A stretch of 64,000 bases of DNA, from assembly GCA_902582315.1 (NCBI GenBank), contig CACHRP010000001.1, forward strand, positions 149,915 through 213,914, written 5' to 3'. Origin of the DNA: an uncultured Pelagibacteraceae bacterium. Lineage in GTDB: Bacteria; Pseudomonadota; Alphaproteobacteria; Pelagibacterales; Pelagibacteraceae. Made by a program: the position numbers and the translations under genes. The notes below the pieces were generated by a model. That model saw nothing but the letters and a program-made list of their open reading frames with translations, was not told the DNA's origin and ran no database searches. Shown one piece after another: positions 45,168 to 55,189 of this stretch. Position 1 is the first letter of the stretch, and every line of letters starts with the position of its first letter.

Positions 45168-45959
45168 CTATTCACCTATATTTATTAAAGACCCCTTTTT
45201 TCTTGCTTGACTGAAAGAGTAATAAAATAAAGATATACCCACAAATAAATAAATTGCATTTAATAGAAACGCATTTTTGATATTGGAATAATTTACTACC
45301 TGATTTACAAGTATCGACCTAGCTTCCTCAAAAATATAAACCAACGGTAATCCTCTCGCTACATTTTGAAAAAAATCAGGTAAAATCTCAATTGGGTAAT
45401 AAATGCATCCAAGAGGCGCAAGTAGAAATAAAGATGACCATGCAATATTTTCAAAAGCTGGTCCATATCTCAACAGTCCAGATGAAACGAAAAGACCTAA
45501 AGTGATTCCAAAAATGTATAAACTTAAAAATAAAAAAAATAATGGAATTCCCAGGTTCAAAATCGATATTCCAAATAAAGGACTTGTTATTAATATTGCG
45601 GGAACCAAACCAATTAATGTTCTAATTAATGCAGTACCAACCAAAGCAGTGATGATTTCACTAATACGCATTGGAGCAATAAACAAATTTGTAAAGTTTC
45701 TACTCCATATCTCTTCTAAAAATAACATGTTAAAACTGATACTTGATCTAAATAAAAAATCGTAAAGAATAGCGCAAGTTAAAATAACCCCTACAGTGTT
45801 GTTGTAATAATCACTATATGCTGTAAAAAATTTTGAAATAAATCCCCATAAAATAATTTGTATTGTTGGCCAGTATATTAAATCGAGGATTCTGGGAAGT
45901 GAACTTTTAATTAAAAAAAAATGCCTTAAAAATAATCCAATTATTCTATTTAAGCTCAT
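45168..45959 (-). CDS. ABC-2 type transporter permease
   Basis: 263 residues with about six membrane segments, matching the ABC-2 permease family (relatives of NodJ and drug or polysaccharide exporters). LRHFFLIKSSLPRILDLIYWPTIQIILWGF is typical of the N-terminal part (residues 11-40), and PLGCIYYPIEILPDFFQNVARGLPLVYIFE (about 184-213) is the conserved ABC-2 signature region. The substrate cannot be deduced. It overlaps the ATPase gene by 14 bases. Confidence 0.88.
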   Translation of the reverse strand: MSLNRIIGLFLRHFFLIKSSLPRILDLIYWPTIQIILWGFISKFFTAYSDYYNNTVGVILTCAILYDFLFRSSISFNMLFLEEIWSRNFTNLFIAPMRISEIITALVGTALIRTLIGLVPAILITSPLFGISILNLGIPLFFLFLSLYIFGITLGLFVSSGLLRYGPAFENIAWSSLFLLAPLGCIYYPIEILPDFFQNVARGLPLVYIFEEARSILVNQVVNYSNIKNAFLLNAIYLFVGISLFYYSFSQARKKGSLINIGE

Positions 45960-46683
45960 GATTATTCCTATTAAGTTTTAAAAATACTTCTTCTAGATTT
46001 CTTTTACCGTGTTTTTTAATAAGGTCATCAGGTGTACCTTTATCTATAATTACTCCATTATTCATCATCAAAACATTTTTACAAAGTCTTTTGACTTCAT
46101 CCATATTATGTGAAGCTAGCAAGATTGACATTTTTTTTTCTCTCGAAATTTTTTCAATAAAGGATCTTACAAAGTCTCCTGTCTCAGGATCTAAAGATGC
46201 AGTAGGTTCATCTAAAAATAATATGGATGGTTCATTAATCAATGCTTTAGCTAAGCTTACTCTATTTTTTTGTCCAGATGAAAGTTCTCCAGTTTTTTTA
46301 TTTATAAATTCTTCTAATCTTAGTTTTTCAGATAAATATTCTATTCTTTCAGAAATAAATTTTACACCGTATAATTTTCCATAAACTATTAAATTTTCTT
46401 TAACCGAGAGTTTTTTGGGCAACTCAATGTATGGTGAGATAAAATTCATTTTATGAAGTAAAGATATTCTATTTTTTTCAATGTCTAGACCATGAATAAC
46501 AACTCTTCCATTTGAAGGTTTTAACAAACCCAACATCATAGCGATTGTGGTAGTCTTTCCACAGCCGTTTGGTCCAAGCAATCCTAAAATTTCATTCTCG
46601 TTTATTGTAAAACTAATTTCTTTAACAGCCTCTTTTTTAAAATAATTTTTTGATAAATTTTCTACAATTACTGATTTTTGCAT
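45946..46683 (-). CDS. ABC transporter ATP-binding protein (exporter type)
   Basis: 245-residue ATPase with Walker A GPNGCGKTT near residues 36-44, the signature LSSGQKNRVSLAKAL, Walker B ILFLDEPTASLDPETG and the H-loop histidine in LLASHNMDEV. The overall sequence is of the DrrA/NatA group that pairs with ABC-2 permeases. It forms one transporter with the following permease gene and lies three bases after the Sua5-type gene. Drug, glycan or lipid export are all possible. Confidence 0.9.
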   Translation of the reverse strand: MQKSVIVENLSKNYFKKEAVKEISFTINENEILGLLGPNGCGKTTTIAMMLGLLKPSNGRVVIHGLDIEKNRISLLHKMNFISPYIELPKKLSVKENLIVYGKLYGVKFISERIEYLSEKLRLEEFINKKTGELSSGQKNRVSLAKALINEPSILFLDEPTASLDPETGDFVRSFIEKISREKKMSILLASHNMDEVKRLCKNVLMMNNGVIIDKGTPDDLIKKHGKRNLEEVFLKLNRNNHELK

Positions 46684-46686
46684 GAT

Positions 46687-47616
46687 TTATCTTTTTGATG
46701 CTCTTTTCAATCTATCGTTAATAGTTTGACCTATTCCAATATTAGGAATTTTCTCAACTGCAATTTTTTGAAATTTAAGTTTTTTAATTTTTCTTAATGT
46801 TTTATACAAATTTTTACCAGCTTCCTTTAAATTTTTATTTTTTGATAAGTAAAAATGATTTCTATCAAATTTTTTCCTTTTTTGTATTAATACAAATGCC
46901 TCATCCTGATAGAATTTTTTTACATTTAATCTTATGGGTATTCCAGGTGAATAATGAAATTTTGATTGTCCTGGAACTTTAATGTATTTTTTTTTTGTAT
47001 AATTTAATTTTTTTTTTAAAACTTTGCTTACTTTTTTTATCTCTATACCGCCTAATCTTAAGACCTGAGGTTTATTTACTAAATTTATAATTGTAGATTC
47101 CAAACCAATTTTTGCATTACCGCCATCTAAAATAAATTTTATTTTATTTCCAAATTCCTCTTTAACATCCTTTTTTGATACAGGGCTTAGTTGTGTATAA
47201 ATATTCGCACTAGGTGCCGCTAAGGGATATTTTAAACGTGAAAGTAAATTTGTGGTAACTGAATTTTTTGGGAATCTTACCGCCAAGGTTTTTTTTCCAT
47301 TCGTCACATTTTTCGATATTTTACTATCTCTTTTTAATTTTAAAACAAAGGTTATAGGTCCAGGACAAAACCTATTGTATAATTTTTGAAAATTATCATT
47401 AATTTCACAATCCTTTTTTAAATCTTGAATGCTGGAATAATGAACTATTAAAGGATTAGACTTTGGTCTTTTTTTTAGTTTGAAAATTTTTGACGTAGCT
47501 TGATTGGAATATGCATTAGCCGCAAGTCCATATACAGTTTCTGTGGGTATTGCTACGCAATGATTTCTGTCTAATAAATATTTGGCTTTTTTAATATTTG
47601 AAAGATCTTTTTTCAT
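46687..47616 (-). CDS. tsaC: Threonylcarbamoyl-AMP synthase (Sua5/TsaC2 type)
   Basis: 309 residues. Makes threonylcarbamoyl-AMP for the t6A37 modification of ANN-reading tRNAs. The YrdC/TsaC domain fills residues 1-200: CVAIPTETVYGLAANAY, KRPKSNPLIVHY, PGPITFVLK, VRFPKN, PLAAPSAN and LDGGNAKIGLESTII. It is followed by the linker PGQSKFHYSPGIPI and a small C-terminal Sua5 domain, so it is the long form. The t6A modification is needed on tRNA-Ile and other tRNAs. Confidence 0.92.
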   Translation of the reverse strand: MKKDLSNIKKAKYLLDRNHCVAIPTETVYGLAANAYSNQATSKIFKLKKRPKSNPLIVHYSSIQDLKKDCEINDNFQKLYNRFCPGPITFVLKLKRDSKISKNVTNGKKTLAVRFPKNSVTTNLLSRLKYPLAAPSANIYTQLSPVSKKDVKEEFGNKIKFILDGGNAKIGLESTIINLVNKPQVLRLGGIEIKKVSKVLKKKLNYTKKKYIKVPGQSKFHYSPGIPIRLNVKKFYQDEAFVLIQKRKKFDRNHFYLSKNKNLKEAGKNLYKTLRKIKKLKFQKIAVEKIPNIGIGQTINDRLKRASKR

Positions 47617-47636
47617 GTAATATTAACAACTTTTAT

Positions 47637-47888
47637 ATGAAAGTTAAAAATTTGCCAGATGATATTAAAAATAAATCTCTTAATGAGTTAACGGATTTAG
47701 CAAATAATATTATCGAAAAACTAGAGGATAAAAACACCCTTGAAGGGTCAGTAGAAGAGTATCAAAAATTAATTAAATTAAATTTATTAATTGAAAAGGA
47801 ATTTCAGAAAGCCTCCAAAGAATTATCTAAATCAACTAGGGAGAAAATACAAAAAGTGCTAAAGAAAAATGAAAAAAAAACTAAATAA
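47637..47888 (+). CDS. xseB: Exodeoxyribonuclease VII small subunit XseB
   Basis: 83 residues from the ATG at 47637; an in-frame ATG at 47598 would lie inside the divergent tsaC. The family pattern is clear: LNELTDLANNIIEKLEDKNTLEGSVEEYQKLIKL with the helical hairpin EKEFQKASKEL. It assembles with the large subunit XseA, not in the window, to make the exonuclease. It overlaps ispA by 20 bases, and the xseB-ispA-dxs order is common in proteobacteria. Confidence 0.9.
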   Translation: MKVKNLPDDIKNKSLNELTDLANNIIEKLEDKNTLEGSVEEYQKLIKLNLLIEKEFQKASKELSKSTREKIQKVLKKNEKKTK

Positions 47889-48738
47889 AATCGCGAAAGA
47901 TACAAATTTATTCCTTAAAAAATTTATATTGAACCAAAAAAAAACAGATTTATTGAATCCAATAAAGTACGGGTTATTACCAGGTGGAAAAAAAATAAGA
48001 TCAAAACTAATTGTTGATGTTGGAAAAATTTTTAATATTGAATATAAAAAATTAATTCAAATTGGTGCAGCGGTCGAATGCATTCATGCTTACTCCTTAA
48101 TTCATGATGATCTTCCGTGTATGGATAATGATAGGTTGAGAAGAGGAAAATTATCTACTCATGCAAAGTTTGGAGAGTCCACTGCTATTCTAGCTGGTAA
48201 CTCATTACTAACTATAGCGTTTGAAATTCTGAGCCAACCGTCTTTAAAAATAGACTATAAATCAAAAATAAACTTAATTAGTCTCTTATCTAAGAGCGCA
48301 GGACATACAGGAATAGCTGGTGGTCAGTACTCTGACTTAAAGTATGAAAAAAAGAGGAAATCATTTAAAAAAATCGTTGATATGCAAATTAATAAGACAG
48401 GAAAGCTGTTTAGCTTTTGTTGCATGGCACCTGTTCTATTGTCAAAAAAAAAAAAATATTTAAAATTATTCAATTCTATAGGTTCAAAAATAGGATTGCT
48501 ATTTCAAATTGCAGATGACTTAATAGACTATTCTGGATCTACAAAAAAAGCTGGTAAAAAAACAAGAAAAGATTCGAAAAAAGGTAAGGCCACCTTAATT
48601 GGTTTACTAGGATATAAAAATACTGTTAAATATGGAGATAAATTAAAATTAGAAATACAAAATAAAATTAAAAAATTTGGAAATAAAAATAAAGATTTAT
48701 CAAATACTATAAATTATATTTTGATTAGAACTAAATGA
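47869..48738 (+). CDS. ispA: Short-chain polyprenyl (farnesyl) diphosphate synthase IspA
   Basis: 289 residues. Condenses isopentenyl diphosphate with allylic diphosphates to farnesyl diphosphate. The first aspartate-rich motif is in [19 protein letters not shown] near residues 77-95, the second is in [13 protein letters not shown] near residue 210, and GGKKIRSKL and GGQYSDL are also present. It lies between xseB and dxs, overlapping each. A second, longer polyprenyl synthase is at 52387-53400. Confidence 0.95.
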   Translation: MKKKLNKIAKDTNLFLKKFILNQKKTDLLNPIKYGLLPGGKKIRSKLIVDVGKIFNIEYKKLIQIGAAVECIHAYSLIHDDLPCMDNDRLRRGKLSTHAKFGESTAILAGNSLLTIAFEILSQPSLKIDYKSKINLISLLSKSAGHTGIAGGQYSDLKYEKKRKSFKKIVDMQINKTGKLFSFCCMAPVLLSKKKKYLKLFNSIGSKIGLLFQIADDLIDYSGSTKKAGKKTRKDSKKGKATLIGLLGYKNTVKYGDKLKLEIQNKIKKFGNKNKDLSNTINYILIRTK

Positions 48739-50648
48739 AAAAAAATTATAAATTTTTAAATAATATTAATTTTCCTAGTGATGTTAAAAAATTGTCTCAC
48801 AATGAATTAAAAATTCTTGCTCAAGAGGTAAGAGAGGAAATGATAGATGCTGTTTCTGAAACTGGCGGTCATCTTGGTGCAGGTTTAGGTGTAGTAGAAT
48901 TGACAGTAGTTCTTCATTATATTTTTAATACCCCTAATGACAAATTAATTTGGGATGTTGGACACCAATCTTACCCACACAAAATTCTAACAGGACGTAA
49001 AGATAAAATCAGAACTTTGAGAAAAGGAAATGGTTTGTCTGGTTTTACTAAAAGGGCTGAAAGTGAATACGATCCATTTGGTGCAGCTCATAGTTCAACA
49101 TCCATATCATCCGCTTTAGGCATAGCTATGGCAAATAAATTATCAAATAAATCTGACAATGTAATTGCTGTAATAGGCGATGGAGCAATCAGCGCTGGTA
49201 TGGCTTATGAGGCAATGAATAATGCAGGATCAAGTAAGACTAAACTAATTGTAATTTTAAACGATAACGATATGTCAATTGCAAAACCTGTTGGAGCGAT
49301 GAGAGCATATTTGGCTAAAATTTTTACTGGTAAAATTTATTTTAGCTTTAGAGAAACTGTTAAACTTATAATTTCAGCTTTCTCAAAAAGATTTAGTAAA
49401 AAAGCTGGAAAGGCAGAGGATTTTTTACGTTCAGCTGTAACCGGAGGAACTTTATTTAGTTCAATGGGTTTTTATTACGTAGGGCCTATAGATGGTCATG
49501 ACATAGACGCTCTTGTTTCGGTTTTAAAAAATGCGAGAGAAATAAATTATGAGGGTCCTATTATGATCCATATAAAAACTAAAAAGGGTAAAGGTTATAG
49601 TTTTGCAGAAAAATCAGAAGATAAATACCACGGTGTTACAAAGTTTAATGTTAACACAGGTGTTCAAGAAAAATCTAAATCTAATGCACTTTCTTACACT
49701 AAAGTCTTCGCAAATACATTAGTTAAGCACGCAGAAAAAGACAGTAAAATAATTGGAATTACTGCTGCAATGCCATCAGGGACTGGGATGGATATTTTTG
49801 GTAAGAAATTTCCATCAAGAATGTTTGATGTAGGTATTGCAGAGCAGCACGCAGTTACATTTGCTGCTGGATTAGCAACAGAGGGATTTAAGCCCTATGC
49901 TGCAATTTATTCTACATTTCTTCAAAGAGCGTATGATCAAGTTGTCCATGATGTAGCAATTCAAAGTTTACCGGTTAGATTCGCAATAGATCGAGCTGGA
50001 CTTGTTGGTGCTGATGGACCAACACATGCTGGATCATTTGATATTACTTATTTATCGACACTTCCAAATTTTGTTGTAATGGCTGCAAGTGATGAGTCTG
50101 AGTTAGTAAAAATGATTAATACTTCAATTGATATCAATGATAGGCCATCAGCTTTTAGATACCCAAGAGGAAATGGAAACGGTATAGAACTTCCAAATTT
50201 AAATGAGAAACTTGAAATAGGAAAAGGAAGAATTATTAAAGAAGGTAAAAATGTAGCTTTGATTAATTTTGGTGCAAGATTAAATGAATGTTTAATTGCT
50301 AGAGAAAATTTAATAAAAAAAGGTATAAATTTAACATTAGTTGATGCTAGATTTGTAAAACCTTTAGATGAAAATTTAATTTGGCAAATAGCCACTGATC
50401 ATGAAGCATTGATAACTATTGAAGAGGGATCTATAGGAGGTTTTGGTTCACATGTTGCACAATTTTTGAATGAAAAAAATTTGCTTGATAGTAAATTAAA
50501 GTTTAGATCAATGTTTTTGCCCGACAGATTTATAGATCATGATAAACCTGATTTAATGTATAAATATGCAGGGTTAGACGCTACTAATATAGAAAATAAG
50601 ATATTAGATACTATAAATTCTAAAGTTGTTGTAAAAAAAAGTAATTAA
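48735..50648 (+). CDS. dxs: 1-deoxy-D-xylulose-5-phosphate synthase
   Basis: 637-residue ThDP enzyme, the entry step of the MEP isoprenoid pathway (pyruvate plus glyceraldehyde 3-phosphate). Motifs: [90 protein letters not shown]. Its stop overlaps the convergent aroC stop by four bases. Confidence 0.98.
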   Translation: MKKNYKFLNNINFPSDVKKLSHNELKILAQEVREEMIDAVSETGGHLGAGLGVVELTVVLHYIFNTPNDKLIWDVGHQSYPHKILTGRKDKIRTLRKGNGLSGFTKRAESEYDPFGAAHSSTSISSALGIAMANKLSNKSDNVIAVIGDGAISAGMAYEAMNNAGSSKTKLIVILNDNDMSIAKPVGAMRAYLAKIFTGKIYFSFRETVKLIISAFSKRFSKKAGKAEDFLRSAVTGGTLFSSMGFYYVGPIDGHDIDALVSVLKNAREINYEGPIMIHIKTKKGKGYSFAEKSEDKYHGVTKFNVNTGVQEKSKSNALSYTKVFANTLVKHAEKDSKIIGITAAMPSGTGMDIFGKKFPSRMFDVGIAEQHAVTFAAGLATEGFKPYAAIYSTFLQRAYDQVVHDVAIQSLPVRFAIDRAGLVGADGPTHAGSFDITYLSTLPNFVVMAASDESELVKMINTSIDINDRPSAFRYPRGNGNGIELPNLNEKLEIGKGRIIKEGKNVALINFGARLNECLIARENLIKKGINLTLVDARFVKPLDENLIWQIATDHEALITIEEGSIGGFGSHVAQFLNEKNLLDSKLKFRSMFLPDRFIDHDKPDLMYKYAGLDATNIENKILDTINSKVVVKKSN

Positions 50649-51730
50649 CTATTGCATTGAGCATTATGCATTAAGTAATGATCCAGTAACACACAATGCA
50701 TCATGGCTTCTCCAATTGGAACTGCCCTAATTCCTACACAAGGATCATGCCTACCTTTTACTGAGATAGACGTATTTTTGCCAAACCGATCTATTGTTTT
50801 TCTACTTGTTAAAATTGATGAAGTTGGTTTAACAGCAAAAGATACGGTAATTTCTTGACCAGAAGAAATTCCCCCAAGTATTCCTCCAGCATTGTTAGAG
50901 TCAAACTTAGTTTTATTACCTTTCTGAGATATCTCATCTGAATTTTGTTCTCCAGTTAATTGCGCTGAATTCATTCCAGATCCAATATTAACTCCCTTAA
51001 CTGCATTTATACTCATCATTGCTGATGCAAGATCCATATCTAATTTTGAGTAAATAGGAGCTCCCAAACCCACTGGAACACCTCTTGCTCTAATTTCAAT
51101 GATTGCCCCACAAGAGGACCCAGCTTTTCTAATACTTAATAAGTATTTTTCCCACAATTTTAAAATTGATTTATCTGGGCAGAAAAAAGGGTTTTTTGAA
51201 ATAAACTTATCATCCCATTTTTTTATATCACAACCAAGAATGCCTAATTGAGTAACAGCTCCTTTGACATTATATTTTTTTCCAATTTTTTTTTCTAAAA
51301 CTTTTTTTGCTATAGCTCCTGCTGCTACTCTAGAAGCGGTTTCTCTAGCTGATTGTCTACCACCACCCCTATAATCTCTAATTCCATATTTTTTGAAATA
51401 TGTGAAATCAGCATGACCAGGACGAAATTTATTTTTTATTGTTTCATAATCCCTAGATCTCATATCCTTATTATAAATAATCATCGATATTGGAGTGCCC
51501 GTTGTTTTACCTTCAAAAACTCCAGACAAAATATTTACTTTATCGTCTTCTTTTCTTTGGGTTGTAAACTTAGACTGCCCAGGTTTTCTTTTATTTAATT
51601 CTTTTTGGATATCAGCCTCATTTATACTTACGTTAGGAGGACAACCATCCACTACACAGCCTATGGCTGGACCATGAGACTCTCCCCATGTAGTGAATCG
51701 AAATATCTTTCCAAATGTGTTAAATGACAT
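50645..51730 (-). CDS. aroC: Chorismate synthase
   Basis: 361 residues from the ATG at 51730, where the family start [18 protein letters not shown] begins; the in-frame ATG at 51772 adds 14 unmatched residues and overlaps pdxH. Converts EPSP to chorismate using reduced FMN. The motifs [41 protein letters not shown] (in parts), [15 protein letters not shown], and the C-terminal [18 protein letters not shown] are present. It converges on dxs and is divergent from pdxH, with 33 bases between the starts. Confidence 0.97.
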   Translation of the reverse strand: MSFNTFGKIFRFTTWGESHGPAIGCVVDGCPPNVSINEADIQKELNKRKPGQSKFTTQRKEDDKVNILSGVFEGKTTGTPISMIIYNKDMRSRDYETIKNKFRPGHADFTYFKKYGIRDYRGGGRQSARETASRVAAGAIAKKVLEKKIGKKYNVKGAVTQLGILGCDIKKWDDKFISKNPFFCPDKSILKLWEKYLLSIRKAGSSCGAIIEIRARGVPVGLGAPIYSKLDMDLASAMMSINAVKGVNIGSGMNSAQLTGEQNSDEISQKGNKTKFDSNNAGGILGGISSGQEITVSFAVKPTSSILTSRKTIDRFGKNTSISVKGRHDPCVGIRAVPIGEAMMHCVLLDHYLMHNAQCNS

Positions 51731-51763
51731 AAAATATAATATATAGATTATTTTGTTTAAATT

Positions 51764-52390
51764 ATGAATCAAAAAAACTCTTTAGGTCTTGATAAATGTT
51801 TTGGTGAATTAGATGATCCATTTCATTTATTTCAGGAATGGTTTAATGAAGCAAAAAAGTCGGAAATAAATGACCCAAATGCCTTAGCGCTTGGCACAGC
51901 AGATAAAAACGGAGTTCCAAATGTCAGAATGGTTCTTCTTAAAGGTTTTAGTGATAAAGGATTTGTTTTTTACACAAATCTTAATAGTAAGAAAAGTGGT
52001 GATTTAAAAAATAACCCGAATGCCTCAATGTGTTTCCACTGGAAAAGTTTATTAAGACAAATAAGAATAGTTGGAACTATATCTAACGTTTCAGACCAAG
52101 AGGCTGATGATTACTATAATAGCAGAGCATATGGTAGTCGTATTGGTGCCTGGGCTTCTAATCAAAGTACAGTTTTAAAAAACAGAGAAGAATTATATGA
52201 GTCGATTGAAAATTTTAAAAAAAAGTTTCCTGACGATAAAAAAGTTCCAAGACCCGACTATTGGTCTGGGTGGTCTCTTTCGCCAAAAGAAATTGAATTT
52301 TGGCTAGATGGAGATAATAGAATTCATCAAAGACTAAAGTATTTAAAATCAGATAATAAAAGTTGGAAAAAAGTTTTACTAAGTCCCTAA
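51764..52390 (+). CDS. pdxH: Pyridoxine/pyridoxamine 5'-phosphate oxidase
   Basis: 208-residue FMN enzyme that makes pyridoxal 5'-phosphate. Motifs: [25 protein letters not shown] near residue 36, [42 protein letters not shown], and the end [27 protein letters not shown]. Length is typical. The stop overlaps the stop of the convergent polyprenyl synthase by four bases. Confidence 0.96.
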   Translation: MNQKNSLGLDKCFGELDDPFHLFQEWFNEAKKSEINDPNALALGTADKNGVPNVRMVLLKGFSDKGFVFYTNLNSKKSGDLKNNPNASMCFHWKSLLRQIRIVGTISNVSDQEADDYYNSRAYGSRIGAWASNQSTVLKNREELYESIENFKKKFPDDKKVPRPDYWSGWSLSPKEIEFWLDGDNRIHQRLKYLKSDNKSWKKVLLSP

Positions 52391-53400
52391 AAATTTCTTT
52401 CTAAACTAAATGATGTTAATTTTTTAAGAATTTCTTTTTCTTTATTATCTGGAAATATACTGAGCGAATTAGATGATAAACCTATAAAGTACTCTGCTTT
52501 TAAATAACAATCATTAATAATATCATATTTTTTTATCAATCCTAAAATACTTTTGAAATCGCTTTCAGATCTTTCAGGGTTTAAAAAAGAATTTTTAATA
52601 TCTTTTTTTTCATCTGCATTTGCTTTTTGATTTAACAAAATGATGGGTAATGTAACTTTACCTTCAAAAAAGTCGTTTCCAATTTCTTTCCCAAATAATT
52701 TCAGTTCTGAGTTGTAATCTAAAGTATCATCTGCAATTTGAAAAGTTAGTCCCAAGTTCTTCCCATAAAACTCCAAAGCATCTTTTACTTTATTTTCTTG
52801 ATTTGATAAAATCGCACCAACTTTTGTTGCTGCAGCAAATAGAGATGCTGTCTTCGAGGATATTATTTTTAAATAAGTTTCTTCTAGCATATCAATTTCT
52901 CTATTATGTTGTAGCTGTAAAACTTCTCCCTGTGAAATTTCTGCTGATGTCGAGGATAAAAGTTTTAAAACTTCTTGATCACCATCTTCAACCATCATTT
53001 CAAAACACCTGCTCAATAAATAGTCTCCAACTAATATAGATGATTGGTTGCCCCATATGTTATTTAATGTTTTTTTTCCTCTTCTTAAATCGCCATTATC
53101 AATTACATCGTCATGCATAAGTGTAGCTGCATGGATAAGTTCAACACAGGCAGCAAGGTTTACATCTCTGGTGCCTTTTTCATAGCCGCATAGTTTAGAT
53201 GATCCTAATGTTAATAACGCTCTTAGTCTTTTGCCTCCAGTGTCTAAATGATATTTGGTCATTTTCTCCACCAGATCTACTTTACTTATAAGCTTTGTTT
53301 TAATTCTCTCCTCAACTAAAACTAATTTATCCTCAACAGAACTTTTAAGGTCTAAATAAGAATTATTTATCTTGTTTTTAAGTTGGACGACTGTTCCCAT
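52387..53400 (-). CDS. Long-chain polyprenyl diphosphate synthase (IspB-like)
   Basis: 337 residues of the trans-prenyltransferase family. First aspartate motif in ATLMHDDVIDNGDLRRGKKT near residue 92, second in FQIADDTLDYNSEL near residue 218, with GGKRLRALLTL and GNQSSILVGDYLL. The small-residue pattern before the first motif suggests a long product, probably octa- to decaprenyl diphosphate for ubiquinone, but chain length is not certain. It has its own strand position between pdxH and the S49 peptidase. Confidence 0.92.
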   Translation of the reverse strand: MGTVVQLKNKINNSYLDLKSSVEDKLVLVEERIKTKLISKVDLVEKMTKYHLDTGGKRLRALLTLGSSKLCGYEKGTRDVNLAACVELIHAATLMHDDVIDNGDLRRGKKTLNNIWGNQSSILVGDYLLSRCFEMMVEDGDQEVLKLLSSTSAEISQGEVLQLQHNREIDMLEETYLKIISSKTASLFAAATKVGAILSNQENKVKDALEFYGKNLGLTFQIADDTLDYNSELKLFGKEIGNDFFEGKVTLPIILLNQKANADEKKDIKNSFLNPERSESDFKSILGLIKKYDIINDCYLKAEYFIGLSSNSLSIFPDNKEKEILKKLTSFSLERNF

Positions 53401-53509
53401 AAATTTAAAGTATTATATATATTACTTTATTATACTTAACAATTGACGCACCTCAATCTTCAACTATAAGGAGACTTTATATTTAATCATAAATTTTATA
53501 AGCATACAT

Positions 53510-54316
53510 ATGTTTTCAATTTTCAAAAAAAAAAAAATTATACCTCACATAAAACTAAATGGTGTAATAGGCAATGTTGGAAAATTTAAGCAAGGAATAG
53601 ATTTTGCAGGTCAAGAGGAAATTATTAAAAAAGCATTCTCTTTAAAAAAATCTCCAGCTGTTGCAATATCAATTAATTCTCCAGGAGGTTCGCCAGTTCA
53701 GTCTCATCTCATTCATGATTACGTGAAACAACAAGCAAAGAAGCACAAAAAAAAGGTAATAATATTTGCTGAGGATGTTGCTGCATCTGGGGGATATTTA
53801 ATTGCTTGTTGTGGGGATGAAATTTATGCAAACCAAAGCTCTATAATAGGCTCCATTGGAGTTATATACTCATCTTTTGGATTTACTGAGTTAATAAGTA
53901 AAATAGGCGTTCAAAGACGAGTTTACACTGCTGGTAAAAATAAAAGTACACTTGATCCTTTCATGAAAGAGAAAGATGAAGATATCGAAAGGCTTAAAAA
54001 TATTCAATTAGATCTTCATAAAGATTTTATTGAAGTTGTTGAAAAAAGTAGAGGAACAAAACTTAAAAAAGATATGGGCATAGAACTCTTTTCCGGCGAG
54101 TTTTGGTCAGGAAGAAAAGCCAAAGAGTTAGGCCTTGTAGATGGAATTGGAAATGCAGATCAGATATTAAAAGAAAAATTTGGTGATGATGTCGTAATTA
54201 AAAAATTCGAGAAAGCAAAAGGCTGGTTAGCTAGAAAACTATCTTCAGAAAGTAGCACAGAACAAGTTATAAATATTTTAGAAGAAAGATCTATCTGGCA
54301 AAGATATGGTTTCTAA
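53510..54316 (+). CDS. S49 family peptidase (SppA/SohB-like)
   Basis: 268 residues with a single SppA-type catalytic domain. Conserved strands [18 protein letters not shown] near residues 57-74, the nucleophile region [18 protein letters not shown] (about 95-112), [16 protein letters not shown], and [18 protein letters not shown] clear signal peptide or membrane helix is lacking at the N terminus ([18 protein letters not shown]), so it may be cytoplasmic or membrane-peripheral. It precedes glyQ with an 11-base overlap, a conserved alphaproteobacterial neighbour. Confidence 0.9.
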   Translation: MFSIFKKKKIIPHIKLNGVIGNVGKFKQGIDFAGQEEIIKKAFSLKKSPAVAISINSPGGSPVQSHLIHDYVKQQAKKHKKKVIIFAEDVAASGGYLIACCGDEIYANQSSIIGSIGVIYSSFGFTELISKIGVQRRVYTAGKNKSTLDPFMKEKDEDIERLKNIQLDLHKDFIEVVEKSRGTKLKKDMGIELFSGEFWSGRKAKELGLVDGIGNADQILKEKFGDDVVIKKFEKAKGWLARKLSSESSTEQVINILEERSIWQRYGF

Positions 54317-55187
54317 AAAAAAAAAGAAACAACCAAAATTTCAAACTTTTCAAGATACTATTTTGAATCTTCAAAAATATTGGAGCAAGCAAGGCTGTAT
54401 AATTTTACAACCCTATGACATTGAGGTAGGAGCAGGCACATTTCATCCAGCAACAACACTTAGATCATTGGGACCAAAACCTTGGAAAGCAGCATATGTT
54501 CAACCTTCAAGAAGACCAACTGATGGAAGATATGGCAATAATCCAAATAGACTTCAACATTACTACCAATTTCAAGTTATTATAAAACCATCACCAAAAA
54601 ATATAAAAAAACTTTATTTAAATAGTTTAAATACTGTAGGCATTAATCACAAAGAACATGATATTCGTTTTGTAGAAGATGACTGGGAAAGTCCGACATT
54701 AGGTGCAGCAGGACTTGGCTGGGAGGTTTGGTGCGATGGGATGGAGATAACTCAATTTACGTATTTTCAACAAATGGCAGGTTTTGAATGTAAACCTGTA
54801 TCTGTGGAACTTACATATGGTTTAGAGAGATTGTGCATGTTCACTCAACAAAAAAAAAATGTTTATGATTTAATATGGAACAATGAAGATGTTAAATATA
54901 GAGATGTATTTCATCAAGCGGAGACGGAATTCTCCACTTATAATTTCGAATTAGCAAACACAGAAAATCTATTTAAAATTTTTGATATGATTGAAAAAGA
55001 AGCTAAGATGCTTACTGAAAATGATGTTTCGTTGCCAGCTTATGACCAGTGTCTAAAGGCAAGTCATATCTTTAATATTTTAGATGCAAGAGGTGTAATT
55101 AGTGTTGCTCAAAGAGCTGAATATATATCAAGGATAAGAGAAATAACAAAAGGTGCAGCTGAAATTTGGTTAAAAAGCCAAACTTAA
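54306..55187 (+). CDS. glyQ: Glycyl-tRNA synthetase alpha subunit
   Basis: 293 residues. Together with GlyS charges tRNA-Gly. Class II motif 1 and family segments: [37 protein letters not shown] (read in parts), [60 protein letters not shown] and YGLERL. The stop is two bases before the glyS ATG. There is no intergenic space for a T-box or glycine riboswitch directly upstream. Confidence 0.98.
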   Translation: MVSKKKKKQPKFQTFQDTILNLQKYWSKQGCIILQPYDIEVGAGTFHPATTLRSLGPKPWKAAYVQPSRRPTDGRYGNNPNRLQHYYQFQVIIKPSPKNIKKLYLNSLNTVGINHKEHDIRFVEDDWESPTLGAAGLGWEVWCDGMEITQFTYFQQMAGFECKPVSVELTYGLERLCMFTQQKKNVYDLIWNNEDVKYRDVFHQAETEFSTYNFELANTENLFKIFDMIEKEAKMLTENDVSLPAYDQCLKASHIFNILDARGVISVAQRAEYISRIREITKGAAEIWLKSQT

Positions 55188-55189
55188 AA

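Noticed and set aside
54200..54306. Glycine riboswitch or T-box before glyQ
   Set aside because: glyQ overlaps the S49 peptidase gene; no leader exists.
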